Under the pieces are notes generated by a model. The model ran no database searches, had not been told where the DNA came from, and saw only the letters and a list, made by a program, of their open reading frames with translations. The position numbers and the translations under genes are program-made. From positions 682,001 to 746,000 of the forward strand of contig JAALGY010000033.1 in NCBI GenBank assembly GCA_032358165.1: 64,000 bases of DNA, given 5' to 3'. Below are positions 1 to 11,298 of this stretch, piece after piece; the stretch's first letter is position 1; every line of letters begins with the position of its first letter. This stretch comes from Diplosphaera chodatii. Taxonomy: Eukaryota; Chlorophyta; Trebouxiophyceae; Prasiolales; Stichococcaceae.

Positions 1-52
1 CCCTGCATGCAGCTGCGCATTGGCAGATTTGTTGGGATCGCAGTGGGCCTAC

Positions 53-1444
53 CTGGGTCGCAGATCCTTCAGCATCTGCAGCAGGTCGGCACGGAATGGC
101 CAGGGGTTCAGCGCCCCTGCGGCTGTGGCGCGCGCCACGTTCTCTGCCGGCAGCAGCGACACCACATCCACCAGCAGGGAGCCTGGCCCAGCGAACATCA
201 CCGCCAGGCTTGCGTTTGAGTCGGCGCTGACATTCCCCACTGGCAGCTGCCCCTCAAACCTGCATAACCCGCAGCGACACCTTCCTTAAGAACCAGCAGG
301 CGTCACGCCAACTGCAGCATTTGTTGTGGAGCGCGTTCTGCTTCAGCTCACATGCAAGCTTGCACACCAAGGGGCACACCTTTGCCATTCAGAGCTGACG
401 TTGCTGATGTGCAGCTGTGCATATGTAAGGTCACCAGACTGCAGTGTCACCTGCACCTGCACCCAACAACACGCCACAAGCTCAGCAGCAGCCACACACG
501 AAGCGCATGCTGCTGCTCATGTGAGACTTCTCGGCGGCTGAAGCACTCACCTCTGCAGGGCCAGGGGAAGCCTGCTTCAGGTACAGGGACACATGGTATG
601 CTGTGTCCGGCTGCACACTGATTCCCCAGAAGCCGCTGTTTGCTATGCCTGAAACTATGCTAGCTCTGCTGTCACGACCCATCACTGGCTGCGAAGCGCT
701 GCTGATCCTTAACGCTACAGGGTTGGTGATGCCCAGCGGCGCATCAGACACCAGCGCGAGCTCTGTGCTGGATCCAATCGGGGTCCAAGCCACAGGCACC
801 GCATCCAGCCTGCAGGCTAGCGCATGCTATGAGAAAGCCTTCGTTTGGAAAGTGATGTCATGTTCACGACGATGACAGCGTCCAGACACGCACCCGTCAG
901 CCGCAAGGCTGCTGTTCCATTGCCTCGGCAGCTTTGGCCGATGTGATTGAATGAGCTGACCATAGGATGACTGCCTGAAGGCCGCGGCGGGCACGTCATG
1001 CTGAACCGAGTGTGGTGTCGGAAACTGCTGCGTGAGCGCCAGCGCATCGAATGATCTGCAAAGGCACATTGTGCCGACATGACAGATCCATGGTGGTCAG
1101 ATCATGAGAAGCACGTTGGTGCACGGTGCGATGCCTTCCAGAGCTGCTGCAGTGTGTTCAAGCACCGCGACAGGTCAGCACCTGTCCTGCACCATCTCTG
1201 CGTACAGGCCGCCCTCCCCAGCATGGTTGATCTCCTCGAAGAAGATGCCAAAGAGGGTGTCGGAGACTGGGTGCCCATGCGCCAGATTGACGTCCACATG
1301 GATATTAGCGTCATGCACATTTGCTGTGTTCTTACTGCTACGCTGAGGCGACCTGCTTCTGACAGCCAACAAGCAAAGGAGCAGTGTGGCTGCTGCAGCA
1401 CATGCAGGCCATCGGACTGGTGCCGACATGGCTTGGCCCCGCAT
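53..1444 (-). CDS. alpha-L-arabinofuranosidase, GH51 family (5' part; 3' end outside window)
   Basis: Secreted glycoside hydrolase that would release arabinofuranose from arabinans or arabinogalactans of cell walls. Three exons are readable: 1182-1444, 551-809 and 53-246, with GT donors and CAG acceptors and consistent phases. The ATG at 1444 is followed by a hydrophobic signal-like stretch (AAAATLLLCLLAV). Exon 1 then carries the GH51 N-terminal signature HPVSDTLFGIFFEEINHAGE. Exon 2 has the carbohydrate-binding-like segment with NSGFWGISVQPDTAYHVSLY. Exon 3 has GPGSLLVDVVSLLPAENV and WPFRADLLQMLKDLRPR, the strand before the family's FPGG motif. The catalytic Glu residues lie beyond the left edge. 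Family assignment is confident. Exact splice sites are by eye, and substrate is inferred from the family only. Confidence 0.82.
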
Positions 1445-1792
1445 GGCACCGTTTGGTGAGGTGCCCACCCTCACCCGTCTAGGAATGCTACACTGACCAT
1501 GTGTTTGCATCAGCACGCCACAAAGCCATGCTTTGCCGTTGCGCTCTGTCGCCGATCTTCAGAATCTCCGGGCACTTTGAGGAATCTCTCGTTCGCGACC
1601 TGAATGTAGCGTCCGAGGACATGACCTCAGTTCTGTGCCGCTTGCACAGTCAGCAGCGTGCAAATAAGCCGGAGCATCTCCTTTGAGATATCAGGAAGTT
1701 CCTAGGAAGCCACCACGGAGGCGGCCTGCCGCTGCTACAGCTGTTTAGGATCCAGGCCAAGCTCACTAGGAGCTGGGCAGCCCCCAAATCCG
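1445..1792. promoter_or_regulatory. divergent intergenic region, GH51 / isocitrate dehydrogenase
   Basis: Short spacer between two genes transcribed away from each other, so it should hold both promoters and 5' UTRs. No clear TATA box or other motif was recognised. Confidence 0.4.
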
Positions 1793-3169
1793 ATGCTCAG
1801 CGCTGCCACGAGGCGGCTGGGATTCGTCGCGCGTGCCATAAACGCGTCCACCACTCACGTCGCCATGAGCAGCAACACTGGAGCCGCCAGCGTGGCAGGG
1901 AACACAGTGCGTGCGCTGTCTGGCGGCGGCTTTGAGAAGATCAAGGTCGAGAACCCCGTTGTGGATCTGGATGGCGATGAGATGACACGGGTCATCTGGC
2001 AGCAGATCAAGGACAAGCTCATCTTCCCGTACGTGGATGTGAAGACAGAGTACTACGACCTGGGGCTGCCGCACAGGGATGAGACCAACGACCAGGTCAC
2101 AGTCGATGCAGCGCATGCCATCCAGAGGGTGGGGGTGGGCATCAAGTGCGCCACCATCACGCCAGATGAGGCGCGCGTGAAGGAGTTTGGGCTGAAGAAG
2201 ATGTGGAAGTCGCCCAATGGCACCATCCGTAACATCCTTAACGGCACGGTATTCAGGGAACCCATCGTGGCTACCAACGTGCCGCGGCTCGTGCCCGGCT
2301 GGAAGAAGCCTATCATTGTGGGCAGGCACGCATACGGTGACCAGTACATGGCAACAAACTTCGTGGTGCCTAGCGCTGGCAAGCTCACCATGAAGTTTGA
2401 GCCAGCAGATGGCGGCGCAGCTCAGGACTACGAGATCTTCGACTTCGACGGGCCGGGCGTGGCCATGGGCATGTACAACACAGAGCACGCCATCCGCGGC
2501 TTTGCACTGTCCTGCTTCGAGTATGCGCTTGAGAAGCAATGGCCGCTGTACATGAGCACAAAGAACACCATCCTGAAGCAGTACGACGGCCGCTTCCTGC
2601 AGATCTTCCAGGAGATCTACGAGCAGAAGTACGAGTCGAAGTTCAAGGAGCTGGGCATCTGGTACGAGCACCGGCTCATCGATGACATGGTGGCGCAAGC
2701 TCTGAAGTCGGAGGGTGGCTTCATCTGGGCCTGCAAGAATTATGACGGCGATGTGCAGTCGGACATCGTGGCGCAGGGCTACGGCTCCCTGGGCCTCATG
2801 ACCAGCGTGCTGACCACGCCCAGCGGCGACATCATGGAGTCGGAGGCAGCCCACGGCACGGTGACGCGGCACTGGCGGGAGCACCAGAAGGGGCGGGAGA
2901 CGTCCACCAACCCGGTGGCCTCCATCTTCGCCTGGACGCGCGGCCTCGCCTTCCGCGCCAAGCTCGACGGCAACGAGCTGCTGGGCAAGTTCTGCTCGGA
3001 CCTGGAGAAGTCCATTGTGGAGAGCATCGAGGCCGGCTTCTACACGAAGGACCTGGCCATCTGCGTGCACGGCACCACGAAGGTCACGCCCGACCAGTAC
3101 CTGTACACGAATGCCTTCATGGACAAGATCAGCGAACGCTTCCGTGAGAAGTTTTACGGCAGCAAGTAG
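1793..3169 (+). CDS. isocitrate dehydrogenase [NADP+], organellar
   Basis: Oxidative decarboxylation of isocitrate to 2-oxoglutarate with production of NADPH. One uninterrupted frame of 458 residues, a little longer than the ~410-residue cytosolic form because of an N-terminal extension. The first ~45 residues (rich in Ala, Ser, Arg, Thr) look like a mitochondrial or plastid transit peptide; the mature enzyme starts near [20 protein letters not shown]. Family landmarks are present in order: the substrate-loop SPNGTIRN, the catalytic segment [19 protein letters not shown], and the NADP-site region [20 protein letters not shown]. There is no C-terminal peroxisomal SKL-type signal (ends FYGSK). 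The NADP type rather than the NAD type is shown by overall eukaryotic NADP-IDH similarity. The lack of introns is unusual beside intron-rich neighbours. Confidence 0.97.
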   Translation: MLSAATRRLGFVARAINASTTHVAMSSNTGAASVAGNTVRALSGGGFEKIKVENPVVDLDGDEMTRVIWQQIKDKLIFPYVDVKTEYYDLGLPHRDETNDQVTVDAAHAIQRVGVGIKCATITPDEARVKEFGLKKMWKSPNGTIRNILNGTVFREPIVATNVPRLVPGWKKPIIVGRHAYGDQYMATNFVVPSAGKLTMKFEPADGGAAQDYEIFDFDGPGVAMGMYNTEHAIRGFALSCFEYALEKQWPLYMSTKNTILKQYDGRFLQIFQEIYEQKYESKFKELGIWYEHRLIDDMVAQALKSEGGFIWACKNYDGDVQSDIVAQGYGSLGLMTSVLTTPSGDIMESEAAHGTVTRHWREHQKGRETSTNPVASIFAWTRGLAFRAKLDGNELLGKFCSDLEKSIVESIEAGFYTKDLAICVHGTTKVTPDQYLYTNAFMDKISERFREKFYGSK

Positions 3170-3789
3170 GATCAGGCAAGTAGGAGGGTACTGCTGCTTC
3201 AAGTGGGCAGTGAGGTCACAGCTGCGGCGGGTGCGGTGTGGGATTCACACAAGCTGTGAAGCTGACTGGCGCACTTAGCCGGCACGCCCCGCTGCAGAGG
3301 CTGGCCTGTGCATAGGTGCACATTTTAGCAAGGAACCGTAGGCAAGCAGCGTAAGCATTCCATGTGCTCTGGATTGTGACATGTGGAGGTTGCTTAGCAA
3401 TTTTGTCAGGTAGGTAATGACCTTGCCGCAGTGCACACACCACATACTGTTGGAACTGCTTGGTTTCTCAGTGTACGAGTTCAGCTTCCATTTGCGAGCG
3501 AAGCACCATCCACAGAGTCTCAAGCCAGCGATTACATCTCGATGGCATCCGGTGCCTGCTTGACATTGAGCAAACGCACCCTGGCAGTCAGGCAGAAGCG
3601 GGAAGGTACACAGTGCGGTACACCTTCGCGCTGCACATGCAGTGCAGAAAAGCCCACCGGATCTGAACATCTGTTTGAGCATAAGAGCTCCTGTCAGCAC
3701 AGAGAGCAAGCTTTGGCTGTGTCCTATGGTCAGGCAGCCGCAGCCGCAGCTGAGATGACGGCCTAGTACCCTCAGCGATCCGAGGCAAC
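3170..3789. other. intergenic region between IDH and the YccF-domain gene
   Basis: Holds the 3' UTR of the dehydrogenase and presumably the promoter and 5' UTR of the next gene. Short open frames on both strands show no family signature, transit peptide or convincing splice structure. No TGTAA poly(A) signal was found. Confidence 0.4.
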
Positions 3790-4401
3790 ATGGTGCTACT
3801 GGTGCCTGCTGAGACGCCCCGGAGGACGTGGCGCTACCGCCTGGACTCCATCATAGTATGGGGCAACCGTCCGGTCATCCTCACAATCAGACGCATCATC
3901 TGGATCATCACTGCAGGCTGGTGGCTGGCATCTGCCTATGTGCTGTTTGGCGTGGCGATGGTCATGTCCCTCGTCTTCATCCCCTTCGTGCCGCAGGCCC
4001 TCAAGCTTGCGCTCTTTGCTTTGGACACGGTCACGATGACGGCGGTCCGGGACCCCGTCACGTTCAGGAAGCCCTTCACAGTCGCCGCCAATGTGGTCTG
4101 GGCAGGGCTGTTTGGCTGGACCATCATGCTCGGCTTCGTGTTCGCAGCGCTGATCCAGTGCCTCACTATCATCGGCATCCCCACTGCACTTGTGCTGCTG
4201 GAGCTCGCCAAGTTTGCACTGCTGCCCTTTGGCAGCCACATCAAGAAGCGCTTCCTGCCGACGACAGTCGCAGAGGTGGAGGCGCACCGTGCAGCCCGCG
4301 ACCTAGGTGACACGGAGGGGGCGCCGGTGTCCCAGGGCGGCGACGGCAGGGCGGCGCCCCTGTCCTCCAAGGGCGCACCCATGGGCACCGACGCTGTATG
4401 A
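3790..4401 (+). CDS. YccF / inner-membrane-component domain protein (DUF307-like)
   Basis: Uninterrupted frame of 203 residues. Hydrophobic helices cover about residues 30-75 and 100-135. The second half carries the YccF hallmark ALIQCLTIIGIPTALVLLEL followed by AKFALLPFGSHIKKR, which parallels the bacterial YccF repeat (Ile-Gly-Ile-Pro, then a Pro-x-Gly turn and basic residues). The polar C-terminal tail (~50 residues, Gly/Asp-rich) has no recognised domain. The function of YccF proteins is not established; a role in a cell membrane is inferred only from the helices. The family is best known from bacteria, so the gene may be an old transfer, which fits the lack of introns. The start was chosen as the first in-frame ATG. 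Confidence 0.75.
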   Translation: MVLLVPAETPRRTWRYRLDSIIVWGNRPVILTIRRIIWIITAGWWLASAYVLFGVAMVMSLVFIPFVPQALKLALFALDTVTMTAVRDPVTFRKPFTVAANVVWAGLFGWTIMLGFVFAALIQCLTIIGIPTALVLLELAKFALLPFGSHIKKRFLPTTVAEVEAHRAARDLGDTEGAPVSQGGDGRAAPLSSKGAPMGTDAV

Positions 4402-4661
4402 AGTGGACCAAGCAGATAGGAAGTGGATGAATGATGCCGAACTAGCTGCATGATCAGCCGCACAGCATGTCATGACAGATGTTGAAGGCCGATTATTGCA
4501 GTCAAGGGGTGGTTTGAGCCGAACTCGCCCGCCTCAGAATGGTAGTTTGAGTTCCATTGTTGGTAGCAGTGCCAGTGGCATTGCTACACCGATTTGCATG
4601 AATTCATGTGTTGCATCATCTGTCGGTGAACCTGGCCTTGTGTACTACATGGTTGCTGCCC

Positions 4662-4666
4662 TGTAA
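4662..4666 (+). terminator. candidate TGTAA poly(A) signal of the YccF-domain gene
   Basis: TGTAA lies about 260 bases after the stop codon, and a second copy follows at 4690-4694. TGTAA is the common green-algal polyadenylation signal; use of these copies is inferred. Confidence 0.4.
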
Positions 4667-4913
4667 ACTAGCAGAATCAAGTTGTGGCATGTAATACGTC
4701 ATGTTCCAAGGGTGTAACCAGCAGCCTGATCAAAATCAAAGTCACAGCAGAGGGTCTGCTGTATAAAGAATGTTGTGCACAAAGTTCATGTGTAAGACGA
4801 CAGAAGCAGAGTGCGCATCACAGCGGGCAGTGGCATCGCACGGCTGTACAGTGTTTTTCACGAGCTGTCCTCGGTATATATGGAGTCGATCACGCTGAGC
4901 TGAGCCGCTGCTG

Positions 4914-4918
4914 TTACA
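4914..4918 (-). terminator. candidate TGTAA poly(A) signal of the Gly/Leu-rich secreted protein gene
   Basis: TTACA on the + strand reads TGTAA on the - strand, about 30 bases beyond the proposed stop codon at 4947. Confidence 0.35.
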
Positions 4919-4946
4919 GCAACGTCTGCACCGAAGCTCGTACTCT

Positions 4947-7125
4947 TCAGCCGAGCAGCGGCAAGCCACCTCCTAGCAGACCAGCGACGAGGCCGCCGAG
5001 CAGAGGACCTGCATCAGCATCGTCATGTCAGGTTGGTCGAAACCCAAGCCCTTGCATTGCACGCCGTGCTTGGAGGAGACGCCGTGGCTTGCATGGAGCA
5101 CCCACCGCTCGTTAGCCAGGGTGCAGATGCACATCATGACAGTGAGGAAGCACGGAGGGCAGTGGAACGTGCTGCTGCTGAGCAGCTTGTCCGAGGCACG
5201 TTGATGTCACGCCAGGCACCACAGCTCACCGACGAGGGGCACAGCACCCAGGCCGCCGATGCCTGGCAGCCCGCCACCGATGTTGCCCACGAATGGCACC
5301 TACATACATCGGGCTGTCACCGCTTGCTGTTCCTTGCAAGACATGGCAGAGTCATGTTCCAACCACCCTGCACAACTCCACGAAGTACGACAGGTCATGT
5401 GCTCAGATCTACAAAGTATGTGCTTAATCGCAACCTGGATGACATACATCAATGGAGCAGTCTGCACAGCTGTCAGTTCATACCCCGGCGTCGAGGTTGC
5501 CGGGGCGCACCTTGGAGGTCAGGCTGCTGACCAGGCCGGTCAGGCCGCCCACGGACGTCAGGCTGCCCAGGTCCAGGCCTGCGGCGCATGAGCAGCACGA
5601 GGTTGGGCCGGGCCACAGACATTGACCCGGAATGAGCTTTGCTGCCTCGAGGGCTTGCCAGACGCCGGGTGCCTGGCCTGCCTGCGCACTTCCCAACAGC
5701 TGCTGGTACCAGTCTGCAAACTCTAGATGCAGAGCAGCGCACTGGAGGCGTCGAGGGGCAGGCCGCCGGGCAGGCCGCCGGTCACAGCGCCCAGGTCCAG
5801 GTCCAGCGGCAGCGCGCCCACCGTGGTGGCGGGGTCCAGGGAGCTCAGGTCCCCCAGGCCGCCCGACACGCTGCCCAGCAGGCTCAGCACCTGCCAAAGC
5901 TCATCCGTTTGCTGCTGTTGTGTGCTGGGTGTCATGCACGGCCCGGCATGTGCAGGGTTCAATGCCATGCTGTTGCGGATGGGTGTACATAGGCCTGGCT
6001 GTGGGCAACTCAGGATCAGGAGCAGCACCTGGCCAACGATGCCGGACTCCAGGTTCAGCACCGTCGCCAGAATGCCGGTGTTAACCGGCAGGGTGCTGGT
6101 CTGCAGGTGCAGAAATCGACACTCAGAGGGCAGCACCACAGCATGCACCTGTCAGAGTGGGTGGGGCAATGTGCCCCATGCAAGATAAATGTGCAGCGGA
6201 TGTGAGAATTCTCATGCAGCGCGATATGTTTACATGTTGCACACGCACACTGCAAAGGCTAGTCTGTGGGCGGGTGCACGCACCAGGTCATCGGCGGCGC
6301 TCTTGAAGGCAGTCAGCTTGCTGACCAGGTCCGCGGGTGTGACGCCGGCGGGCAGCTCTGCGCAATACAATAATACTCAGCAGAGGGTAAATGTCATCTG
6401 AACAATGTGTGGGACACATGAAGATGTGAGTGCACCAGCAGAGGACTGGCCTGCTGCACACACATGGCCCGCATTGGCAGCCGGCAGGGCAGCCGAGATC
6501 ACCAGCATGCCGATGCGCACACTCGAAGATCAGTCAAACGAGATTCATTCGATTTAGTTCATCCCCCCTCACATATTCCCAGCGAAGAAGCAATGCACCT
6601 CATGGACGGCACACATGCCGACTGCACAGCAGTGGTCAACAGTATGCGGCCGTGATAGAGGCCCGAACACCTCCGCCGATCCCCAAAGAGTGACTCTTTT
6701 GAGACGTTGAGCCGTGCCGATAGAGAGGAGTGAAGTCAAGGCGGTCGCCACAGCGATGCCACTACCGATTGCTTCCTCATCATCAGGCGGCCGCAAGCCA
6801 TTGCACCAGCACAATGCAGCACCAATGCAGTCTCCACATCATACAAGCACTTCCTGATCTAACGCAGTACTAAAGGCCTGAACATCCTGCTGCACGCCGA
6901 CAGCGGAGCGATCGTCGCACGACAACTGTTCCGGTGCGTGCAGGCAAGCTCTTGCTACCATGTGCAAAGAAGCGGAGCAATCGGAAGCCTGTTTTGTGAT
7001 ACCGGGGCATAATAAGGCTTACTGGCGGATGTCTTGACGGTGTTCAGCTCCCGCGCGCCCTGGACTGTGACGGCGAACAGAGCGACCAACGCCACCAGCA
7101 ATGCGACGTGGTTGCGCACTGCCAT
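4947..7125 (-). CDS. secreted Gly/Leu-rich protein of unknown function
   Basis: Multi-exon gene. Exon 1 starts at the ATG at 7125 with a clear signal peptide (MAVRNHVALLVALVALFAV, then TVQGARE as the likely cleavage region). Exon 2 (about 6283-6358) encodes LPAGVTPADLVSKLTAFKSA. Later exons near 6110-6030, 5890-5730, 5590-5480, 5290-5230 and 5005-4947 are dominated by short Gly-Leu-Leu/Pro units, for example LLGSVSGGLGDLSSL, GGLPGGLPLD, SVGGLTGLVSSLTS and VGNIGGGLPGIGGLGAV. The last exon reads PLLGGLVAGLLGGGLPLLG and then a stop. No enzyme domain was recognised. The composition suggests a structural or surface protein entering the secretory pathway. The exon order is by eye, and some internal splice sites could differ. 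Confidence 0.55.
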
Positions 7126-7650
7126 GGCTGAGCTGATTCCGTAGACAGGAAGGAAATCAGTGTGACGGATCGAAGTGTGAGAGTTGGCATTGACGCCGAA
7201 GTATGCAACAGCGGACATCGAGGTTGCAGGTGACAGTCAGGACCGATGATCCAGGTGGTCACGTGCCAGAGGGATTGGAGCCAGATCAGCACCTGCACCC
7301 CTCAGCTGCCTCTCTCAGACGGCCTTGCTTGCTTCTGCATAGGCACAGGCGCCCATGCTATGACGAAGGCTCTACCGGACTTGCCGAGGTGCCTGTCGCA
7401 TCTGTCCTCGACTGGAAGTCACAATGAGGAGGCTTCGCGCTGCGCCCTTCGCGTTGGGCTTGAATCCAGTGCTGAGCATGGTCGACCTCAAATACGTCAC
7501 CGACATTGCGTCCAGCAACACTGCAGCTGCAAGCGATAGATTGTGTACAGAGCTCCCGCTTGCAGACGGCTTCATGCCTGCGTGCTGCTGCTCGAGACAA
7601 CCGTCTTTGTCTATACAATGCCACCGCCCTAGCCCTAGTGTACACGGTCC
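7126..7650. other. intergenic region (promoter side of secreted-protein gene; 3' side of MINDY gene)
   Basis: Both flanking genes are on the minus strand. The open frames here are short, overlap on both strands and show no recognisable domain. The part next to 7125 should be the promoter of the secreted-protein gene. Confidence 0.35.
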
Positions 7651-10600
7651 CTACATGATGCTGCACTTGTCCTTGGGCGGCGCCTGCCCCGCCAGAACCG
7701 CGGGCCGCTGCTGCTCGGCCCCCTGCTGGCGGCCGTCGCCGCCGCCAGCCGGCCGGGTGCGCCCCCACCGCGACATGTGGCCCCCCTGCTGCTGGGCGGC
7801 GCCCTGCGGGTTCCCCTGCTGCGCCTGCCGCTGCCGCTGCCGCTGGGCGCGCGGCGAGCCGCCCTGGCGCTGCTGCCCCTCCGCCGACGCCCGCTGCTGC
7901 TGCTGCTCCTGGCGCTGCTGCAGCCGGGCGCGCTCCGCCTCGTCCTGCTCACATCATGTAGGTTAGTTTTGACGGTGTTGGGACGCTGCTGCTGCGCATC
8001 GGGACCAGGAGCAGGACAGCTGGCCACAGCCTATGCCTCTCCTATACTTGCGCATCCGAAGTCCTCCTATGACAGCTGCGTTTCCTGTATGCCACATGGT
8101 CCCCATCCAGCTGCTGTGCACATTGCAGGAGTCCAAGAGAAGGTGCCCACCTCTTGCATCTGCAGCGCAAGGGCCAGGTCAGCATCTGCAGATGTGTTGG
8201 GCATGTCCCCCGCAGCTGCGCCCTTCCCAGCATCCGCTTCCGGCACATGACCCGCGAAGGCAGCCTGCGCCAGGGCCGCGGCGTCTGCCGCCTGCTCCCG
8301 CAGCGAGGCCTTGCCCACGAAGGGCGTGAAGTCTGCCTGTCGGTGACATGGCACGCAGTCCACATTGGCGCTATGCATCAGGAGCGTCCACAGCAAGGCC
8401 CCGGCCCCGCATAATCTGGTGGATGCACAACCAGCAAACTGCCACATTTGGTGGTTTCCATACAGCCGCTCTATTCAGCAAGAGCAGAGCACTGCATCAC
8501 TGTGCGGACGCAAGGCGACCAGATCGGGAGACCCCACACCCTGGGCGCACCGTGAAGAACTGGGTGTCGCCGTCGATGCCGGAGAGGCGCTCCCACACCA
8601 CGCCGCCCTCCCGTAGGTACCCCTGGTCCGTGACCAGCAGGTACAGCGCCCCGTCCTTGTGCTTCGCCAACGTGCCTGCAGGGCGTGCGGTGCAGGGTCA
8701 CCACCTGCCTGGAGGTCTGTATTGCTGCCTGACTGCTGACTGCAGTATGGCGGGTACAGGACAGTCACCGTCGGCCGTGATAACAGCCAGGACTGCCTGT
8801 CCACAAAGCAGTACCAAAGTGATTGTTGCGGAAGAACACCGCCAGCTGCATGGGCTCCAGCGCAGCGTGCAGCTCCGTCAGCCCGTGGTACGTCAGCTGG
8901 CTGGTGCTCAAGAAGTCCTGCATGGATATCAGGCAGCCTTGTTGATGTCGATGCCCACCTTGCACTCGACAAGCACTGGGACTTCAACTGCAAGCTGATA
9001 CAGGGCAACTCCTGTGGCCGATCTTCTCCCAGACTCCATCACATGCTGGCACGTGGTGTACCTGTATGAGCTCAGCTTCCCGCAGCTTGGCTGGGTCCGT
9101 CGGCCACGACGTCGTGCTGGCTGCTGACGCGCTGAGGTGCGGCCGGAAGGCGGCCTGCACGCAAGACATGAGCTCAGGCAAGAAGGGATGCACCCAGTCA
9201 CTGTCTGCAACACCTGCGTTGAAGCGACGGGATGGCCGGGCTCACGACTGTGCTGTCGCACACCTCGACAAGGCGCTTCACCGCCTGAGCTGCCTCATCC
9301 TCCCCGCTCAGCAGGGCGGCCGAGCTGTTGCCGCTGTCATCAGGCACAGCTGCTGCAGCAGTGGTGTCTGCCGCGGGCGTAGCCGCCGGCGCTGCCTCTT
9401 CCGCCGCCTGGCCTTGAGCGTCTGCTGCCGGCGCCGCCGCCATGGGCAGTTCTGTGGCTGCGCTGCCGGCTGCAGAGGGTTGATATGGCGGCGACGCCAT
9501 TTCTTCCTCGTCCTCCTCGTCGTCCAGCGTGAACTTGGGCGACTGCGACTCAGGCGGCTGCTGCGGTGCGGGGTGTGGCAGCGGCGGCGGCAGCGGCGGG
9601 CTGCCCCTGTGTGGTGACATGCCGGCAGCTTTCCTTGTTGAGTCTGCTGAGGCATTGCTAGGCGCGGGTCCAGCAGGTGCTTGAAGTGTGAGGGGGTAAT
9701 CACGGTGCACTGCAAACTCGAGCAAGCAGTCAGGACATCTCTCACCACTGGTTCGTCGGGTGGTCGTTGACGCCCGGGATGGGCCCCGTCATGTGCAGGC
9801 TGCTGCCGCGGCTGTGCAGCGCGCGGTCGAAGGCCGCGGCGGCCGCCGAGTTAGGGGTCACGACGGCGCTGCTGCTGTGGGTGCTGTCTCCAGCGGCGGC
9901 GCCTGCGCCCCGGTCCTTGACCGACAGCGCCAGCGCCACCTGCTGGCGCAGCACGTGCACGTGAGCAGGTTCCTCCACTGCACCAGCACATGCAATGCAT
10001 GCCAAGACATCTGTTGGAGGCCTGCTATCCGAAGAGGTGAGCTGCACCTGCAGCCGGCGGTTGAAGGAGTCGTCACTTTCCTCGGCCCGCAAGTCAGCGC
10101 CGCTCTGAGTCGCCTGCACACCCTGGCCATATGTCAACAAGATGTGCAGCTCTGAAGGCATGCCGGGCAGGTTCTCAACATGCTCAGAGAAGCAGGAGCA
10201 AACAATGCGCACTGCAGGACATGTGCTTTGCCGAACTGGCATGCCAGAGAGCACACAGGCATCGACCTGGCTGGGCTGCGAAGATGCAGCGGCAGCTGCG
10301 GCGGTGTCCGCGGGAGGCGCGGGGGCTGCCGGCGCGGGAACACGCGGCAGCGAGGCCAGGCTGGCGGCGGCTGCGGGAGGCGCACTGGCGGCGGCTGCGG
10401 GCGTGCCGTCCCCCAGCAGCGAGATGAGCCGCGACAGCAGCTCGTTGTAGGAGGTGCCGCCGATGACCTTGACGGCCTCCTCATCCTGCAACAGATGCTG
10501 AGCTGGGGTCATTGCTGCGACAGGTGGTGAACGCTGCGAACGTGTATTGTTGGCGGCGTGGCATGCTCAGTCAAGCCATGCATGGTGCCCACCTGTGGGT

Positions 10601-11298
10601 CCACAAGCCAGCCGTGCAGCAGCGGCACTTGCAGCAGGTCGAAGATTGCGACCTCATCCGTGAACTCGTACGCGCGGCAATCGTGAAACCTTGGGTTCAA
10701 GTCGATGCCTGGACATGACAGTAGACTTTTTCTGAATGACCATCACTGCGCTTTTGCATGCTTGGCGCAGACATGGTGCATGCATGATGCCAGCATGCTG
10801 CTGGCATGCTCGTACCTGTGGTGAGCTTGGGGATGCGGGCAACAGCGTCATTCAGATTCTGCTCTAGGTTGGCGCGGTACTCCTGCGACACGTCGTGCCC
10901 TATTTTGGCGGGGTTGTTGCTGTCCAACAACCAGCCAGCGACCAGGGTCACCAGTCGCTCCTGTAACAACGCAATCGAACATCTGGCATGCAGGTGACAC
11001 CTGGCACGGCATGAGGTTGTCTCTGCGTACATACGAATGTGAGCTGATTTCAGCTACCCATTTGATGCATGCAAGCTTAGAATGGTGCCGCAGACAATCG
11101 GAGCACCTCTGAGATGTCAGGCGCATTAACAGGCAGCGTGATTTGGCCGCGCAGCAGCAGCACGTTGGCAATGGCCAGCAGGGGGCAGGGACCGTTAGCA
11201 GCCTGCAGCACGATCGGCAAACGGCGCCCGTCCGGCAACGTCAGCGGCTTGAGCTTGTACGTCGTCTGCGCTGGTGCCGGGGCCTGTGCGTCTGACAT
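7651..11298 (-). CDS. MINDY-type (FAM63/DUF544) ubiquitin carboxyl-terminal hydrolase
   Basis: Cysteine deubiquitinase; the characterised family members trim Lys48-linked ubiquitin chains. The start is the ATG at 11298 (MSDAQAPAPAQ); an upstream in-frame TTG at 11334 is not needed. The first exon holds QAANGPCPLLAIANVLLLRG with the catalytic Cys and the oxyanion-hole Gln. Further exons encode YRANLEQNLNDAVARIPKL (~10870), the segment from HDCRAYEFTDEVAIFDLLQ (~10680-10590), SYNELLSRLISLLG (~10450), then LTYHGLTELHAALEPMQLAV with FFRNNHFGT carrying the catalytic His (~8930-8815), and HKDGALYLLVTDQGYLREGG (~8670-8600). An Ala/Glu/Pro-rich insertion occupies about 9230-9600. The C terminus is Gln/Arg-rich after a UIM-like ADLALALQMQE and ends KDKCSIM, which looks like a CaaX box. 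Family is secure; exon borders are approximate. Confidence 0.88.

Noticed and set aside
1766..3202. 478-codon open frame antisense to isocitrate dehydrogenase
   Set aside because: It mirrors the IDH gene almost exactly; in GC-rich DNA with strong codon bias the antisense frame lacks stops. Its translation is Leu/Val/His/Arg-rich with no domain.
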